Numbered from the stretch's first letter, positions 50,008 to 61,028 are shown. The stretch is DNA of 64,000 bases from Succiniclasticum ruminis DSM 9236 (GCF_900112895.1 NZ_FONL01000007.1:1-64000); one strand, 5' to 3'. Numbers and translations are program-made. Notes: generated by a model from the letters alone, not told the origin.

Positions 50008-51299
50008 GTGTCCTTGAAGCCTCCTCCCTGCGAAGAATTCACCACGAAGCTGTCCGGGTTCCGGGAAAACCGGGTCAGCCCGCTGGGCCACACCTGCACA
50101 TTCTCACCGCTGAGAACGAATGCGCGCAGGTCCGCCTTGCGTTCCACTGTTTCCCCGTTATCCAGAATGGGCAGATCCTTAAAATCAATCACTTCCTGGG
50201 CGATAAAACGCCGCGGCGCGTTGAGAATCGTGTTCTTCAGGTCTTCCCGCTGTTCCTGTGTCAGATTTTCGCCGAACACCACGCCGTAACCGCCCGCTTC
50301 CGCCACGTCCTTGATGACCAGGCGGTGGATGTTGTCCAGGGTGTACTTGCGGTCTTCCTCATAATAGGGCAGGTAGGTGGGCGCGTTCTTCAGGATCGCG
50401 TCCTCACCCAGATAATACTTAACCATCTTCGGCACGAAATAGTAGATGCCCTTGTCATCCGCCACACCGTTGCCGGGCGCATTCATCACCGCCACGTTGC
50501 CTGCCCGGTACGCGTCCATCAGATTGGGAATGCCAATCAGGGAAGACGGTTCGAAGCAGAGGGGATCCATGTATTCGTCGCTGACCCGGCGGTACACCGC
50601 GCCTACCTTCACCGGATCCCGGCTGGTGCGGTAATACAGGGTCTGGTTTTCCACAAACAGGTCGTTGCTTTCCGCCAGCACCGCCCCTGCCTGTTCCGCC
50701 AGGTAAGAGTGTTCAAAGTATGCCGCGTTATAACGGCCCGGCGTAAAAATCACGTTGATGCCGCCCGTGTTCACGTAATCCATGGTCCGTTTCAGCAGGG
50801 CGCCGTAATTCCGGTTGTCCCGGACACGGTACCGCTTAAAGGTTTCCGGACTGCAGCGGCGGCACAGGGTGCGGGCGATCAGCGGATAGGACGCGCCGGA
50901 GGGAATCCGCAGGTTGTCCTCCAGAATATACCACTCGTTGTCCTTGCCTTCCACCAAGTCAATGCCGGAAATATGGCTGTACACATCTTTGGAAGGCGTG
51001 ATGCCCTCGCACTGGGCCAGATACCCGGGGGAACGGTACACAAACTCTTCCGGCACCACCCCGTCGCGCACGATCTTTTTGTCGTGGTAGATGTCGTAGA
51101 TGAATTTGTTCAGCGCTGTCACGCGCTGGATCAGGCCTTTTTCCAGCACCTCGTAATCTTTTTCCGGAATCTGACGGGGAACCGGGTCAAAGGGGAACAA
51201 CCGCTCATTAAAGGTTCCGTCCTTGTAGATTCCGAATTTTACTCCGTACCGGGCCAGCTGTTCATTGATTTCTTTTGTGTGTGCCAACAGTGTTTTCAT
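49989..51299 (-). CDS. Circularly permuted ATP-grasp ligase (DUF404/DUF407 type)
   Basis: 436 residues from the ATG at 51299 (GGGGGG site). Family stretches: NERLFPFDPVPRQIP, DIYHDKKIVRDGVVP, ILEDNLRIPSGASYPL, VAVMNAPGNGVADDKGIYYF, VIKDVAEAGGYGVVFG with the ATP Lys, RFIAQEVIDFKDLP, KADLRAFVLSGENVQVWPSG, and the C-terminal FVVNSSQGGGFKDTW. Such enzymes are predicted to form amide bonds using ATP, perhaps adding amino acids to a peptide or small molecule. It is the first gene of the operon, downstream of a clear promoter. Confidence 0.92.
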   Translation of the reverse strand: MKTLLAHTKEINEQLARYGVKFGIYKDGTFNERLFPFDPVPRQIPEKDYEVLEKGLIQRVTALNKFIYDIYHDKKIVRDGVVPEEFVYRSPGYLAQCEGITPSKDVYSHISGIDLVEGKDNEWYILEDNLRIPSGASYPLIARTLCRRCSPETFKRYRVRDNRNYGALLKRTMDYVNTGGINVIFTPGRYNAAYFEHSYLAEQAGAVLAESNDLFVENQTLYYRTSRDPVKVGAVYRRVSDEYMDPLCFEPSSLIGIPNLMDAYRAGNVAVMNAPGNGVADDKGIYYFVPKMVKYYLGEDAILKNAPTYLPYYEEDRKYTLDNIHRLVIKDVAEAGGYGVVFGENLTQEQREDLKNTILNAPRRFIAQEVIDFKDLPILDNGETVERKADLRAFVLSGENVQVWPSGLTRFSRNPDSFVVNSSQGGGFKDTWIVCQ

Positions 51300-51410
51300 A
51301 AACAACCCCCCAAATAAAAAGCATGACAAATAAAATCTCTCTGACTTCATTGTCATGCCTTGGATAACGACCGGATAAACTGCCGAAATGTTGAATTTTT
51401 ACTGAATGCA

Positions 51411-51427
51411 ATGACGTCATCGATGCA
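51411..51427. promoter_or_regulatory. Palindrome downstream of the ATP-grasp operon promoter
   Basis: The perfect 10-base palindrome ATGACGTCAT (51411-51420) is flanked by TGCA on both sides (51407-51410 and 51424-51427). It sits just after the -10 box on the minus strand, where a repressor would block transcription start. The regulator is unknown. Confidence 0.55.
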
Positions 51428-51439
51428 AATCATACTCCT

Positions 51440-51467
51440 ACTATAAATTATCGCAAGAGAATGTCAA
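51440..51467 (-). promoter_or_regulatory. Promoter of the ATP-grasp/alpha-E operon
   Basis: On minus: TTGACA (51462-51467) and TATAGT (51440-51445), 16-base spacer. It lies about 140 bases upstream of the ATP-grasp start. Confidence 0.8.
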
Positions 51468-51503
51468 AAAAGCAAGAGGAAAGCAACAGATTCGGAAATT
51501 TTT

Positions 51504-51932
51504 TTACTTATAATTAATCACGTACAGCCCAATCAGACAGATCACCACTCCCGCAACTTTATTCCAGGCCAGGGGTTCCCGGTACAGCGCATACCCGACT
51601 GCCAGCAGAAACCCCGCCAGGATAGCACTCTGCACGATGAAAGCCGTGCTCACCGGCCAGCCTGCTTTGTAGGCATAGATCCAGCCCGCTTCCAGTCCCA
51701 GGATTACCAGGCCCAGCACAAAAGGCGCCCAGTTCAGCCTGCCGTACTCCTGCAAAAGATTCGCGCCGTTTCCCGTTACCAAAAACAAAAGACCGGAGGC
51801 CACTGCCCCCACCAGATAGGTCACGGTCAGAGACGCAAAGGCGTTCATGCCCGCCGGAACCTCCTTGGCACAGATCTGGTACAGCGTGTTGGAAAAGACC
51901 ACCAGCGCGATAGGCCAAACATATGAGATCAT
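51504..51932 (-). CDS. Half-size EamA/DMT-family transporter
   Basis: 142 residues with about five hydrophobic helices (IALVVFSNTLYQIC, LTVTYLVGAVASGLLFLV, FVLGLVILGLEAGWIYAYKA, FIVQSAILAGFLLAVGYALY, KVAGVVICLIGLYVINY). This is one EamA repeat, half the usual 10-helix size, so it probably works as a dimer. Substrate unknown. I start at the ATG 51932 because GGAGG is 8 bases upstream. It follows the zinc-ribbon gene by 33 bases. Confidence 0.8.
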   Translation of the reverse strand: MISYVWPIALVVFSNTLYQICAKEVPAGMNAFASLTVTYLVGAVASGLLFLVTGNGANLLQEYGRLNWAPFVLGLVILGLEAGWIYAYKAGWPVSTAFIVQSAILAGFLLAVGYALYREPLAWNKVAGVVICLIGLYVINYK

Positions 51933-51965
51933 TATTATTTCCTCCAAGTTAGTGGGAGCAGGATT

Positions 51966-52916
51966 CTACGCTTTCGGTCGGACCCGCCCGCAATTGATGC
52001 AAAAAGGACCGGTATTATACTGCCCGCATTCACATTGCCAGGACCCGTCCGCGGCATTGCCTGATGATGTACCGGCCGCATTGTTTACAGCGCTCATCCA
52101 TCCGGCGGCAGCTGCCCGCTCAGCCTGTTCTTTTTCTTTAAAAGAATCCGTAAAAATGTTTTTTCCGAAAGCGCCGGACAGATTACGGAAAAAATCAATA
52201 AACCATTCTTCATTAAAGTATTCGTTGTTTTGTGGAGGCAGGCCGGTTGCCGTGATGTGCTCCCCACCCCTGTACTGCACCAGTAAATCCATGTGGTTCG
52301 CAGCTTCCGGCGAATGCACGGAGTATCCGTCCAGCTGCGCCACGTCACGTTCCTTCAGCAGTCTGTCCAAACGGGTCAGGGCAAAGGTATCCGCATCAAA
52401 CTCCTCTTCCCGGTTATCGCTGTAGCTGTGAAATTCGATACGGCAGCGGGCGCCTTTGGATGTGCGGATCAGATGGAAACAGTAGTCTCCGGCAGGATAC
52501 CATTTCATCTTTTCTTCATTATCGTAAGGCGGAGCATAATAAGAACAACGTAAATTGAACACATCGATTTCCGTAGAACTGATTTCCACCGGCTTGTCAT
52601 GTTGTATTGAGAGATCCTTTATCATCGGCCGGAATACCGGAGGCTGATAATCCGGGTTTTGTATTTCACGCGGGTCCGGCATACCTCCCCGTGCCGGCAG
52701 CCCGTCCGACATCAGCGGCATATAACCGGCAGGAAGTTTTAAACACGGCAACAGTTCCGCAGCCCGGAGCCTCATCTTCTTTTCCACGTTAATGGGTTCG
52801 ATATCAACTTCCTGCATCTGCGTTGAACCGCAGTCCCGGCAAAATTTATCGCCCGGATTCAATTGATGCCCGCATTCTTTACAAAAAACAGCAGTGTTTG
52901 CGAAATCTTCTTCCAT
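51966..52916 (-). CDS. Protein with zinc ribbons at both ends
   Basis: 316 residues. N-terminal zinc ribbon CKECGHQLNPGDKFCRDCG (12-30) and C-terminal ribbon CECGQYNTGPFCINCG (about 295-310). The middle has a beta-rich part that begins around STEIDVFNLRCSYYAPPY and an acidic/aromatic end (EWFIDFFRNLSGAFGKN). No transmembrane segment. Such double zinc ribbons are often found in proteins that recruit partners; no function can be assigned. AGGAGC site before the ATG. Confidence 0.75.
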   Translation of the reverse strand: MEEDFANTAVFCKECGHQLNPGDKFCRDCGSTQMQEVDIEPINVEKKMRLRAAELLPCLKLPAGYMPLMSDGLPARGGMPDPREIQNPDYQPPVFRPMIKDLSIQHDKPVEISSTEIDVFNLRCSYYAPPYDNEEKMKWYPAGDYCFHLIRTSKGARCRIEFHSYSDNREEEFDADTFALTRLDRLLKERDVAQLDGYSVHSPEAANHMDLLVQYRGGEHITATGLPPQNNEYFNEEWFIDFFRNLSGAFGKNIFTDSFKEKEQAERAAAAGWMSAVNNAAGTSSGNAADGSWQCECGQYNTGPFCINCGRVRPKA

Positions 52917-53008
52917 GATGATTTGCTCCTGTCAACGTTCTTTACCTTCCGCAACGTAAACTTTCCGCTGCGGCAACAGGTTTCCTCCGTAATATCCGGA
53001 TAACAGCT

Positions 53009-53815
53009 TTATTCCACTTCCAGCTGCAGTCCCACGCCCACTTCTGCAATGGGAAGCATTTTCATCATCTCACATTTTGCGGCAAGGGAAACGCAGTGGC
53101 ATGGATACAGCGTCCCCTTTGTATTTTCAGCAAGAAAACGAACTGTTTCCTCTAACTGAAGATTCTTTTCCAGTAAATGGAACCCCCCGATAATCCCGGT
53201 AATATATTCAGCTTTGCTGCAACGCAATGCCTGCAGAACAATATTGCAAATACCGCTGTGGGAACAGCCGGTGATGATGAAAAGGCTGTCCTTCCCCATA
53301 TAAGCAAGAGCAGAGTCGTCCATTACAAAGTCTGCCGGGCCATCCGCGCCCAGTGTGCCAACAGGCTCTTTTGATTCAAATCCTGTTTCTCTCGGAATTT
53401 CTCCCAAAAATGTCAGCCGATCCGTAATTTTCACCGGTTTACTGCCGTCAATCAACTGCATTCCGTGAGCCAGACAGCCCTCCCCGGTAAAGGGCGCGCC
53501 TACGTCCAGACCCATGTACCGTTTCGGCATAAACACCCCGGGATGGGCGACCAGCCTTACATTTTTCAGATTGCATCTGTCCCACAAAAAAGGCAGACCG
53601 CGGGTGTGATCATTGTGCCCGTGAGAGAGTACGATGCAGGTCAGCGCTCCCAGATCAATCCCCATCTTCTCCGCATTTCTGATAAACGCATCAGAATAAC
53701 CCGTGTCAAAAAGAATCTTATCTCCCCCATCTTCAATATAAAAACTGAGGGCCGGTTCCCCCAGATAATACCGGTCGATATAGGTATTGTTGTCCACAAG
53801 CACCGTAAGCTTCAA
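53009..53815 (-). CDS. MBL-fold hydrolase, RFAP-synthase-like group
   Basis: 268 residues. Metal motif SHGHNDHTRGLPFLW near residues 64-69, the loop VAHPGVFMPKRY, then ITGCSHSGICNIV and GIIGGFHLLEKN, a layout shared with the 7,8-dihydropterin-6-methyl ribofuranosylaminobenzene-phosphate synthase-like MBL proteins. The latter name is a family label; the actual substrate is unknown. The start codon overlaps the TIGR04076 gene stop by 4 bases. Confidence 0.88.
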   Translation of the reverse strand: MKLTVLVDNNTYIDRYYLGEPALSFYIEDGGDKILFDTGYSDAFIRNAEKMGIDLGALTCIVLSHGHNDHTRGLPFLWDRCNLKNVRLVAHPGVFMPKRYMGLDVGAPFTGEGCLAHGMQLIDGSKPVKITDRLTFLGEIPRETGFESKEPVGTLGADGPADFVMDDSALAYMGKDSLFIITGCSHSGICNIVLQALRCSKAEYITGIIGGFHLLEKNLQLEETVRFLAENTKGTLYPCHCVSLAAKCEMMKMLPIAEVGVGLQLEVE

Positions 53816-54129
53816 GGTCTTACCTCCTCATCCAGCGTTTCTATCAGAAAACTCACCGGGCGGAAGCCGTCATTGCAGGAAATCATAGCCGACTTCGGAT
53901 TCTTCATCCAGCCTTCGTAAAAATCCTCTGCCCCGTGAGACAGCGCCATCACAAAGGGCGACATGGTTTCCCATGCGCTTTCACACAGACCCTCCGGCCG
54001 CTGCCAGCCGTTGGCGATGAACACCTGCCCTTCTTCCATATCGCAGGCGTGCTCCATCGGATTTTCGTATTTTTCCATTAAATCCTTGTGGCAGACTTTG
54101 CGTAGTACGGTAATCTTAATTCTTTTCAT
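53812..54129 (-). CDS. TIGR04076 family small protein
   Basis: 105 residues matching the small TIGR04076 proteins of unknown function: IKITVLRKVCHKDLMEKY, EEGQVFIANGWQRPEGLC, ESAWETMSPFVMALSHG, SCNDGFRPVSFLIETL. The conserved Cys (HAC, LC, SC) are kept. Coupled to the MBL hydrolase, so the two may act in one pathway. Confidence 0.85.
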   Translation of the reverse strand: MKRIKITVLRKVCHKDLMEKYENPMEHACDMEEGQVFIANGWQRPEGLCESAWETMSPFVMALSHGAEDFYEGWMKNPKSAMISCNDGFRPVSFLIETLDEEVRP

Positions 54130-54213
54130 TTTATTTAACCTTATTATCCAAAAACAAAGAGTTTATTACACGCAAAAAGATTAATCCGTTTTCTATGGAA
54201 TCATCTTGCTCTC

Positions 54214-55008
54214 TTACTTCCTCTTTCCTCTGCTCTTGCTTTTCTTGCATTTGTACCCGATCTGTTTCTTGCCGTTGAATTCGTAATTCTTTAATTCATA
54301 TTTTTCCGGGAACGCTTCTATCAGTTTTGATAATTTTTCAAAGCCAAAGTTCCGCACGTCAAAGTCCGGTTTCGCACGCCGGATAAACTGTCCGGCAGAA
54401 GCGATGTTCACATAGTTATCCGTATCGTCATCATTGATCTGAAATTTATCAAAAGCGATGCGGAGCAGATTGTGAATTTCATTTATATTCTCATGCTTTT
54501 TCACTTTTGCTTTGCTGTTTTCGGTTACGCTTTCGGAAGCAGAAGGCTCTTCCGCCACAGCGGTTTCCTTCTCGACTCCGATATTTTCCAGGAAGATAAA
54601 CTCGTCGCAGCTGTTGCGGAAAGACTTGGGAGTTTTGTTTTCGCCGATACCGATGACATACACGCCGGATTCATGGAGGCTGATGGCCAGCGGGGTATAG
54701 TCGCTGTCGCTGGCCACGATTACAAAGGCGTCGTAGATTCCTTTGTGGAGCAAATTGATGGCGTCGATGACCAGGGCGATGTCCGTAGCGTTCTTGCCGG
54801 ACACATAATCAAACTGTTGCTCCGCTTTGATAGCGAGACGTTTCAGTTCGTTTTCCCAGTTCTTCAGGGCCTCTTTCTTCCAATTGCCGTAGGCCCGTTT
54901 CACCACAATGCGCCCGTACGTGGACACTTCCTGGATGACGTTTTCAATTTTTGACAGCTGTGTATTGTCCGCATCAATCATAAGCACGATGCTTTTCAGT
55001 GTTTCCAT
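54214..55008 (-). CDS. NYN-domain ribonuclease-like protein with LOTUS/OST-HTH domain
   Basis: 264 residues from the ATG at 55008 (GGAGGTTTGC before it). N-terminal NYN/PIN-like nuclease: LMIDADNTQ, SGKNATDIALVIDAINLLHK, IVASDSDYTPLAISLHESG with the conserved Asp residues. A Ser/Glu linker leads to a C-terminal LOTUS-like domain (INEIHNLLRIAFDKFQI to IGYKCKKS). NYN-LOTUS proteins are predicted RNA-processing nucleases (limkain-b1 type). Basic tail SKSRGKRK. Promoter TTGTGA/TATAAT on minus at 55057-55085. Confidence 0.9.
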   Translation of the reverse strand: METLKSIVLMIDADNTQLSKIENVIQEVSTYGRIVVKRAYGNWKKEALKNWENELKRLAIKAEQQFDYVSGKNATDIALVIDAINLLHKGIYDAFVIVASDSDYTPLAISLHESGVYVIGIGENKTPKSFRNSCDEFIFLENIGVEKETAVAEEPSASESVTENSKAKVKKHENINEIHNLLRIAFDKFQINDDDTDNYVNIASAGQFIRRAKPDFDVRNFGFEKLSKLIEAFPEKYELKNYEFNGKKQIGYKCKKSKSRGKRK

Positions 55009-55056
55009 GCAAACCTCCAAAAAAACAGTGACCTGGAATAATAGTAATATAGATAA

Positions 55057-55085
55057 ATTATAGCATCTCGAATTTGATTTCACAA
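55057..55085 (-). promoter_or_regulatory. Promoter of the NYN-LOTUS gene
   Basis: TTGTGA (55080-55085) and TATAAT (55057-55062) on minus with a 17-base spacer. It lies about 50 bases upstream of the ATG. Confidence 0.65.
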
Positions 55086-55160
55086 CAAAACTATGATATT
55101 GTTTTTGTAGTGGATAATGTAAAGGATATGGATAATAATTCAGATGAGGAGGAACACACC

Positions 55161-56672
55161 ATGGAAATCAATGCTCTCATGATGGACACCACCGATAATG
55201 TGGTCACCTGCGTGACGGAAGTTCCGGCAGGCAGCCAAGCCGTTTACCGGAAGGGAGAGGAAATCTGCTCTGTTGTGGCAAAAGAGAATATCCCCTATTG
55301 CCACAAAATCGCGCTGACAGACATTCCCAAAGGCGGTCACGTCATCAAATACGGTGAAAGCCTGGGCACGGTATCGGAAGATATTCCGGCAGGTGGCTGG
55401 GTAGCGGACCACAATCTGTTCAGCGTGCCCCGGGATTACGACAGTGAGCTGGCGCCTGCAGATTTCCAGATGTGTGCCAGACAGTCTGGCGGCGCGCCCG
55501 ATCTGAAAGGGTTTAAGTTCTGGGGCTACCGCCGCGCGGAAGGGCGTCCCGGCATCCGCAATCATGTACTGATCCTTCCGGGCTGTGCCTGCGGCAGCGA
55601 AAGTTCCCGCATTGTGGCATCCCAGGTGCGGGGAGCTGTCAACATCGTATTCAACACAGGCTGTTCCGACGTGGCTGCCAACACAGCAATGAGCCAGAAA
55701 GTGCTAACCGGCTTTGCCTGCAATCCCAACGTGTACGGTGTGGTAATTATCGGTCTGGGCTGCGAAACGGTCCCCCACTACAAACTCCGTGAAAAAATCC
55801 AGGCCATGACTTCCAAACCGGTGGTTTCTTTCGGCATCCAGGACGAGGGCGGCACCCTGAAGACGATTGAGAAAGCGGTCCGGGCTGCCCGGGATATGGC
55901 TGCCGAGGCCGCCATGCAGCAAAAAGAACTGTTTGACATTTCCGAATTCCTGATGGGCATTGAATGCGGCGGCTCCGACGCCACCTCCGGCATCGCCAGC
56001 AACCCGGCCGTCGGGGAACTTAGTGACATTCTGGTTGACATGGGCGCCACCACCATGATGAGCGAGTCCATTGAATGGATCGGCGGCGAGCACGTACTGG
56101 CCAAACGCGGCGCCAATAAAGAAATCCATGATCAGATCATTGAAGTCTGCCGGGCTTATGAAGAACATCTGACCGCAGCGGGCCAGGACTGCCGTGCGGG
56201 CCAGCCCACACCTGGCAACAAGGCTGGCGGTCTGTCCACACTGGACGAGAAGAGCCTGGGCTGCATCCGCAAGGGCGGCACCCGTCCCGTAGTGGAAGTG
56301 CTGGAACAGGGAGTGCCTCCGACCAAACGCGGCGCTGTCGTCATGGACACTGCGGGTTACGATATTTCTTCAGTCACAAGTATGGCTGCCGCCGGCTGCC
56401 AGGCCATCATCTTCACCACAGGCCGCGGCACCCCCACCGGCAACGCCATCGTTCCGGTATTAAAAGTTACGGCCAACGGGCGCACCTATCAGAAAATGGA
56501 AGACAACATGGACATCGATCTGAGCGCCATCGTCCGGGGCGAAAAGACCTACCAGGAAATGGGGCGGGAAATGGTGGATGCCATCCATGACATCTGCAAT
56601 GGTAAAATGACGAAAGCGGAAGCGTTCGGTTTCTCTGATATTGCCGTGGACCATGTGTGCCGGTTCGTGTGA
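55161..56672 (+). CDS. uxaA: UxaA-family sugar-acid dehydratase (altronate/galactarate type)
   Basis: 503 residues from the ATG at 55161 (GAGGAGGA site); an open frame upstream is not needed. An N-terminal SAF domain (about 1-75) is fused to the UxaA large domain: FWGYRRAEGRPGIRNHVLIL, PGCACGSESSRIVA, NTGCSDVAANTAM, IECGGSDATSGIASNPAVG, GIQDEGGTLKTIEKA, RGTPTGNAIVPVLKVT. These iron- or metal-dependent enzymes remove water from altronate, galactarate or related sugar acids; sulfolactate lyase is another relative. Exact substrate open; no uxaB, garR or transporter gene adjoins it. Divergent from the NYN gene. Confidence 0.85.
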   Translation: MEINALMMDTTDNVVTCVTEVPAGSQAVYRKGEEICSVVAKENIPYCHKIALTDIPKGGHVIKYGESLGTVSEDIPAGGWVADHNLFSVPRDYDSELAPADFQMCARQSGGAPDLKGFKFWGYRRAEGRPGIRNHVLILPGCACGSESSRIVASQVRGAVNIVFNTGCSDVAANTAMSQKVLTGFACNPNVYGVVIIGLGCETVPHYKLREKIQAMTSKPVVSFGIQDEGGTLKTIEKAVRAARDMAAEAAMQQKELFDISEFLMGIECGGSDATSGIASNPAVGELSDILVDMGATTMMSESIEWIGGEHVLAKRGANKEIHDQIIEVCRAYEEHLTAAGQDCRAGQPTPGNKAGGLSTLDEKSLGCIRKGGTRPVVEVLEQGVPPTKRGAVVMDTAGYDISSVTSMAAAGCQAIIFTTGRGTPTGNAIVPVLKVTANGRTYQKMEDNMDIDLSAIVRGEKTYQEMGREMVDAIHDICNGKMTKAEAFGFSDIAVDHVCRFV

Positions 56673-56703
56673 TATCTGAATTCGTGTGACATCTGAATAA
56701 GCT

Positions 56704-56745
56704 AATCCCCGGAATCAGTTTGCTGATTCCGGGGATTCTGTTATT
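56704..56745. terminator. Bidirectional terminator between uxaA and guaA
   Basis: Perfect 15-bp stem AATCCCCGGAATCAG (56704-56718) / CTGATTCCGGGGATT (56723-56737) with a TTTG loop and T-rich flanks on both strands. It serves both convergent genes. Confidence 0.92.
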
Positions 56746-58286
56746 TATTCCCACTCGATTGTGGCCGGTGGCTTGCTGGTGATATCATACACGATACGGT
56801 TAACGCCGTCCACTTCGTTGACGATGCGCCTTGAGATAATATCCAGCACACTGTAAGGAATATGGGCCCAGTCGCTGGTCATGCCGTCGGTAGACAGTAC
56901 CGCACGCAATGCCACCGTATAACTGTAGGTGCGCCCGTCCCCCATGACTCCCACGCTGTGAATGTTGGGAAGACAGGCAAAGTACTGCCAGATAGTGCGG
57001 TCCAGCCTTGCATTGGCAATCTCTTCCCGGAAAATGGCGTCCGCCTCTCTGGTAATCTTCAGCTTTTCTTCCGTCACCTCGCCTAATACACGAATGGCAA
57101 GACCCGGTCCCGGGAAGGGCTGCCGCCATACCAGGGCTTCAGGAATGCCAAGCTCGGTTCCTACGGCTCTTACTTCATCCTTAAATAATTCGCGCAGGGG
57201 TTCAATCAGCTGCAGGTCCATATCTTCCGGCAGACCGCCCACATTATGATGGCTCTTGATGGTAGCGCTGGTGCCTGTGCCGCCGCTTTCCACCACATCG
57301 GGATAAATGGTTCCCTGTACCAGAAAATCCACCTTACCCAGCTTTTGTGATTCCTCATCAAACACGTGGATAAACTCCGCTCCGATGATCTTGCGTTTCT
57401 GCTCCGGTTCGGTAACACCCTTCAGCTTGCCCAAGAAGCGTTCCGCTGCGTTCACCCGGATGAAATTCATATCAAAGGTATCTTTAAAAACTTTTTCCAC
57501 CTGGTCGCCTTCGTCCTTGCGCAAAAGACCGTGATCCACAAAGATGCAGGTTAGCTGTTTGCCGATGGCTTTGTGTACCATGACTGCGGCCACGGAGGAA
57601 TCCACGCCGCCGCTGAGGGCGCAAAGCACCTTTTTGTCCCCCACCTTTGCCCTGATTTCCGCTACTTTGCGTTCCACAAAGGATTTCATAGACCAGTCGC
57701 CTTTCAGGCCGCAGATTGCAAACAAAAAATTACTGATCATTTTTTTGCCGAAAGGCGTGTGCTCTACTTCCGGATGGAACTGCACCCCATAGAATTTTTT
57801 CTCCGCATTGCCCACCGCGGCCGCGGGGCAATCACCGGTGACCGCCAGCACTTCAAAGCCTGCCGGTGGCTCCGACACAAAATCATTGTGGCTCATCCAG
57901 CAGATGTTCTGATCAATCAGATTGCGGAACAAGGGTGAATCAGTGTCCAGTTCAACAGCCGTCTTCCCAAACTCCCTGGTATTAGCTGAAGAGACCTTCC
58001 CGCCCAATGCCTGGCACATAAACTGATGGCCATAGCAAAGGCCCAGTACCGGAATCCCCAATTCAAAAATACCTGCGTCAGCTTTGGGCGCGTTCTCCAC
58101 ATATACGCTGGCAGGACCCCCTGACAGAATTATAGCCGCCGGGTTCATTTCTTTAATCTTTTCCAGCGGACAATTGTAGGGAACAATCTCACAGTACACG
58201 CTGCACTCCCGCACGCGCCGGGCAATCAGCTGGGCATATTGGGCGCCGAAGTCGATGACCAGCACCAGTTCATGGTTTTCTTTCAT
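56745..58286 (-). CDS. guaA: GMP synthase (glutamine-hydrolysing)
   Basis: Converts XMP to GMP with glutamine and ATP. 513 residues from the ATG at 58286 (GGGGAGGAAA site). Glutaminase triad: Cys in [13 protein letters not shown], His/Glu in [17 protein letters not shown] pyrophosphatase P-loop [21 protein letters not shown]-terminal dimerisation part [17 protein letters not shown] to PPATIEWE. Together with guaB elsewhere in the window it gives the GMP branch. Confidence 0.97.
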   Translation of the reverse strand: MKENHELVLVIDFGAQYAQLIARRVRECSVYCEIVPYNCPLEKIKEMNPAAIILSGGPASVYVENAPKADAGIFELGIPVLGLCYGHQFMCQALGGKVSSANTREFGKTAVELDTDSPLFRNLIDQNICWMSHNDFVSEPPAGFEVLAVTGDCPAAAVGNAEKKFYGVQFHPEVEHTPFGKKMISNFLFAICGLKGDWSMKSFVERKVAEIRAKVGDKKVLCALSGGVDSSVAAVMVHKAIGKQLTCIFVDHGLLRKDEGDQVEKVFKDTFDMNFIRVNAAERFLGKLKGVTEPEQKRKIIGAEFIHVFDEESQKLGKVDFLVQGTIYPDVVESGGTGTSATIKSHHNVGGLPEDMDLQLIEPLRELFKDEVRAVGTELGIPEALVWRQPFPGPGLAIRVLGEVTEEKLKITREADAIFREEIANARLDRTIWQYFACLPNIHSVGVMGDGRTYSYTVALRAVLSTDGMTSDWAHIPYSVLDIISRRIVNEVDGVNRIVYDITSKPPATIEWE

Positions 58287-58481
58287 ATTAAGTTTCCTCC
58301 CCATCCAAAACAATACAGAACAAATCAACATAAAAAATATATCATATCTCAGTCGATTTTACAAAATATTTTCCAAACAGATTTGACTTTTAATATGGTA
58401 TCCGATAATATTATTATACCAGAGTATATTTAATTGTATTTTAAGCTTCGTTGTTATGTTTTTATTATTGAGGGGCAATTA

Positions 58482-59156
58482 ATGATGAGAAGTACCGCAG
58501 AAAACCAGATTAAAATCATTTCCCGGAAAATCATGCATACGGTTTTTGTTGAAAACCGCCTGGACTATGTTTTTTCCCTGCTGGCCCCGGACGTTTATTA
58601 TCTGGGTTCCGGGAAAAACATGCAGGCGGAAGGAAAGAAAAAGTTTGAGTTCTTTCTTAGCAAAGCGTACGCCAATCCTTTTTCCTGTACCATATTACAG
58701 GAAAAATACCTGACCAAGCGCATAGGCTGGGATCATTGGCTGTGTGAAGTAATCGTTGACATGGTCGTGGGGTCCTCAGGAGCAGAACCCTTCCCGGAAT
58801 GCAGGCATGAAACTTTCCTGTTCCGCCGCTGCAAAGACGCAAAACAAGGTGAATGGGAGCTGGTGCACATACATACCTCTGTCGCCAACAACAGAGTTTC
58901 TCCGGAAGAAATGCTGGCAATCCAACAGGCAAACCGGACCCGCCGGAACACGCATCTGTATGACGGCCTGACTGAACGGGAGAAAAAACTGGTGCAGATG
59001 CTCCGCAGCGGAATGCAGATAAGAGATATCGCTGCCGGGTTCGGACTGGCAGAAATAACCATAAAGAAAGCTCTGGCCAAGCTGTATCACAGATATAACG
59101 TGAAAAACCGCTCACGCCTGTGCGCTTACTTTGACGCACAGGAAAACAATTTCTGA
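58482..59156 (+). CDS. LuxR-type regulator with NTF2/SnoaL-like N-terminal domain
   Basis: 224 residues. The first ~145 (IKIISRKIMHTVFVENRLDY, then VFSLLAPDVYYLGSGKNMQ, AEGKKKFEFFLSK) resemble an NTF2-like/SnoaL ligand pocket. The C terminus, about 165-215, is a GerE/LuxR helix-turn-helix: LTEREKKLVQMLRSGMQIRD, IAAGFGLAEITIKKALAKLY, HRYNVKNRSRL. It may sense a small molecule or protein and regulate genes by binding DNA. ATG at 58482 with GAGGGG upstream. It lies alone, divergent from guaA. Confidence 0.85.
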   Translation: MMRSTAENQIKIISRKIMHTVFVENRLDYVFSLLAPDVYYLGSGKNMQAEGKKKFEFFLSKAYANPFSCTILQEKYLTKRIGWDHWLCEVIVDMVVGSSGAEPFPECRHETFLFRRCKDAKQGEWELVHIHTSVANNRVSPEEMLAIQQANRTRRNTHLYDGLTEREKKLVQMLRSGMQIRDIAAGFGLAEITIKKALAKLYHRYNVKNRSRLCAYFDAQENNF

Positions 59157-59203
59157 TAAAAAAGTCTTAATCAAATTCCTGATAACGTTAATACGGCTCA
59201 CAA

Positions 59204-59240
59204 AAAAACAGACTGCAAAATTCTTGCAGTCTGTTTTTTA
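59204..59240 (+). terminator. Terminator after the LuxR-type gene
   Basis: Stem AAAACAGACTGCAA / TTGCAGTCTGTTTT, followed by TTTTTATGG. T-rich on plus. Confidence 0.88.
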
Positions 59241-59329
59241 TGGTTTTTTTGAGTTTTAATGCCTGAATCAGTTATGCTTCATCCACAAAGAAAAGCTTTC
59301 ATTAAAAATGCCTTTTCCCCAACGGCATA

Positions 59330-60979
<1,650 letters not shown>

Positions 60980-61028
60980 TCATTTACATCTGTCTCGCGA
61001 ACCGTTCAATAAAAATTCCGGCCAAAAG

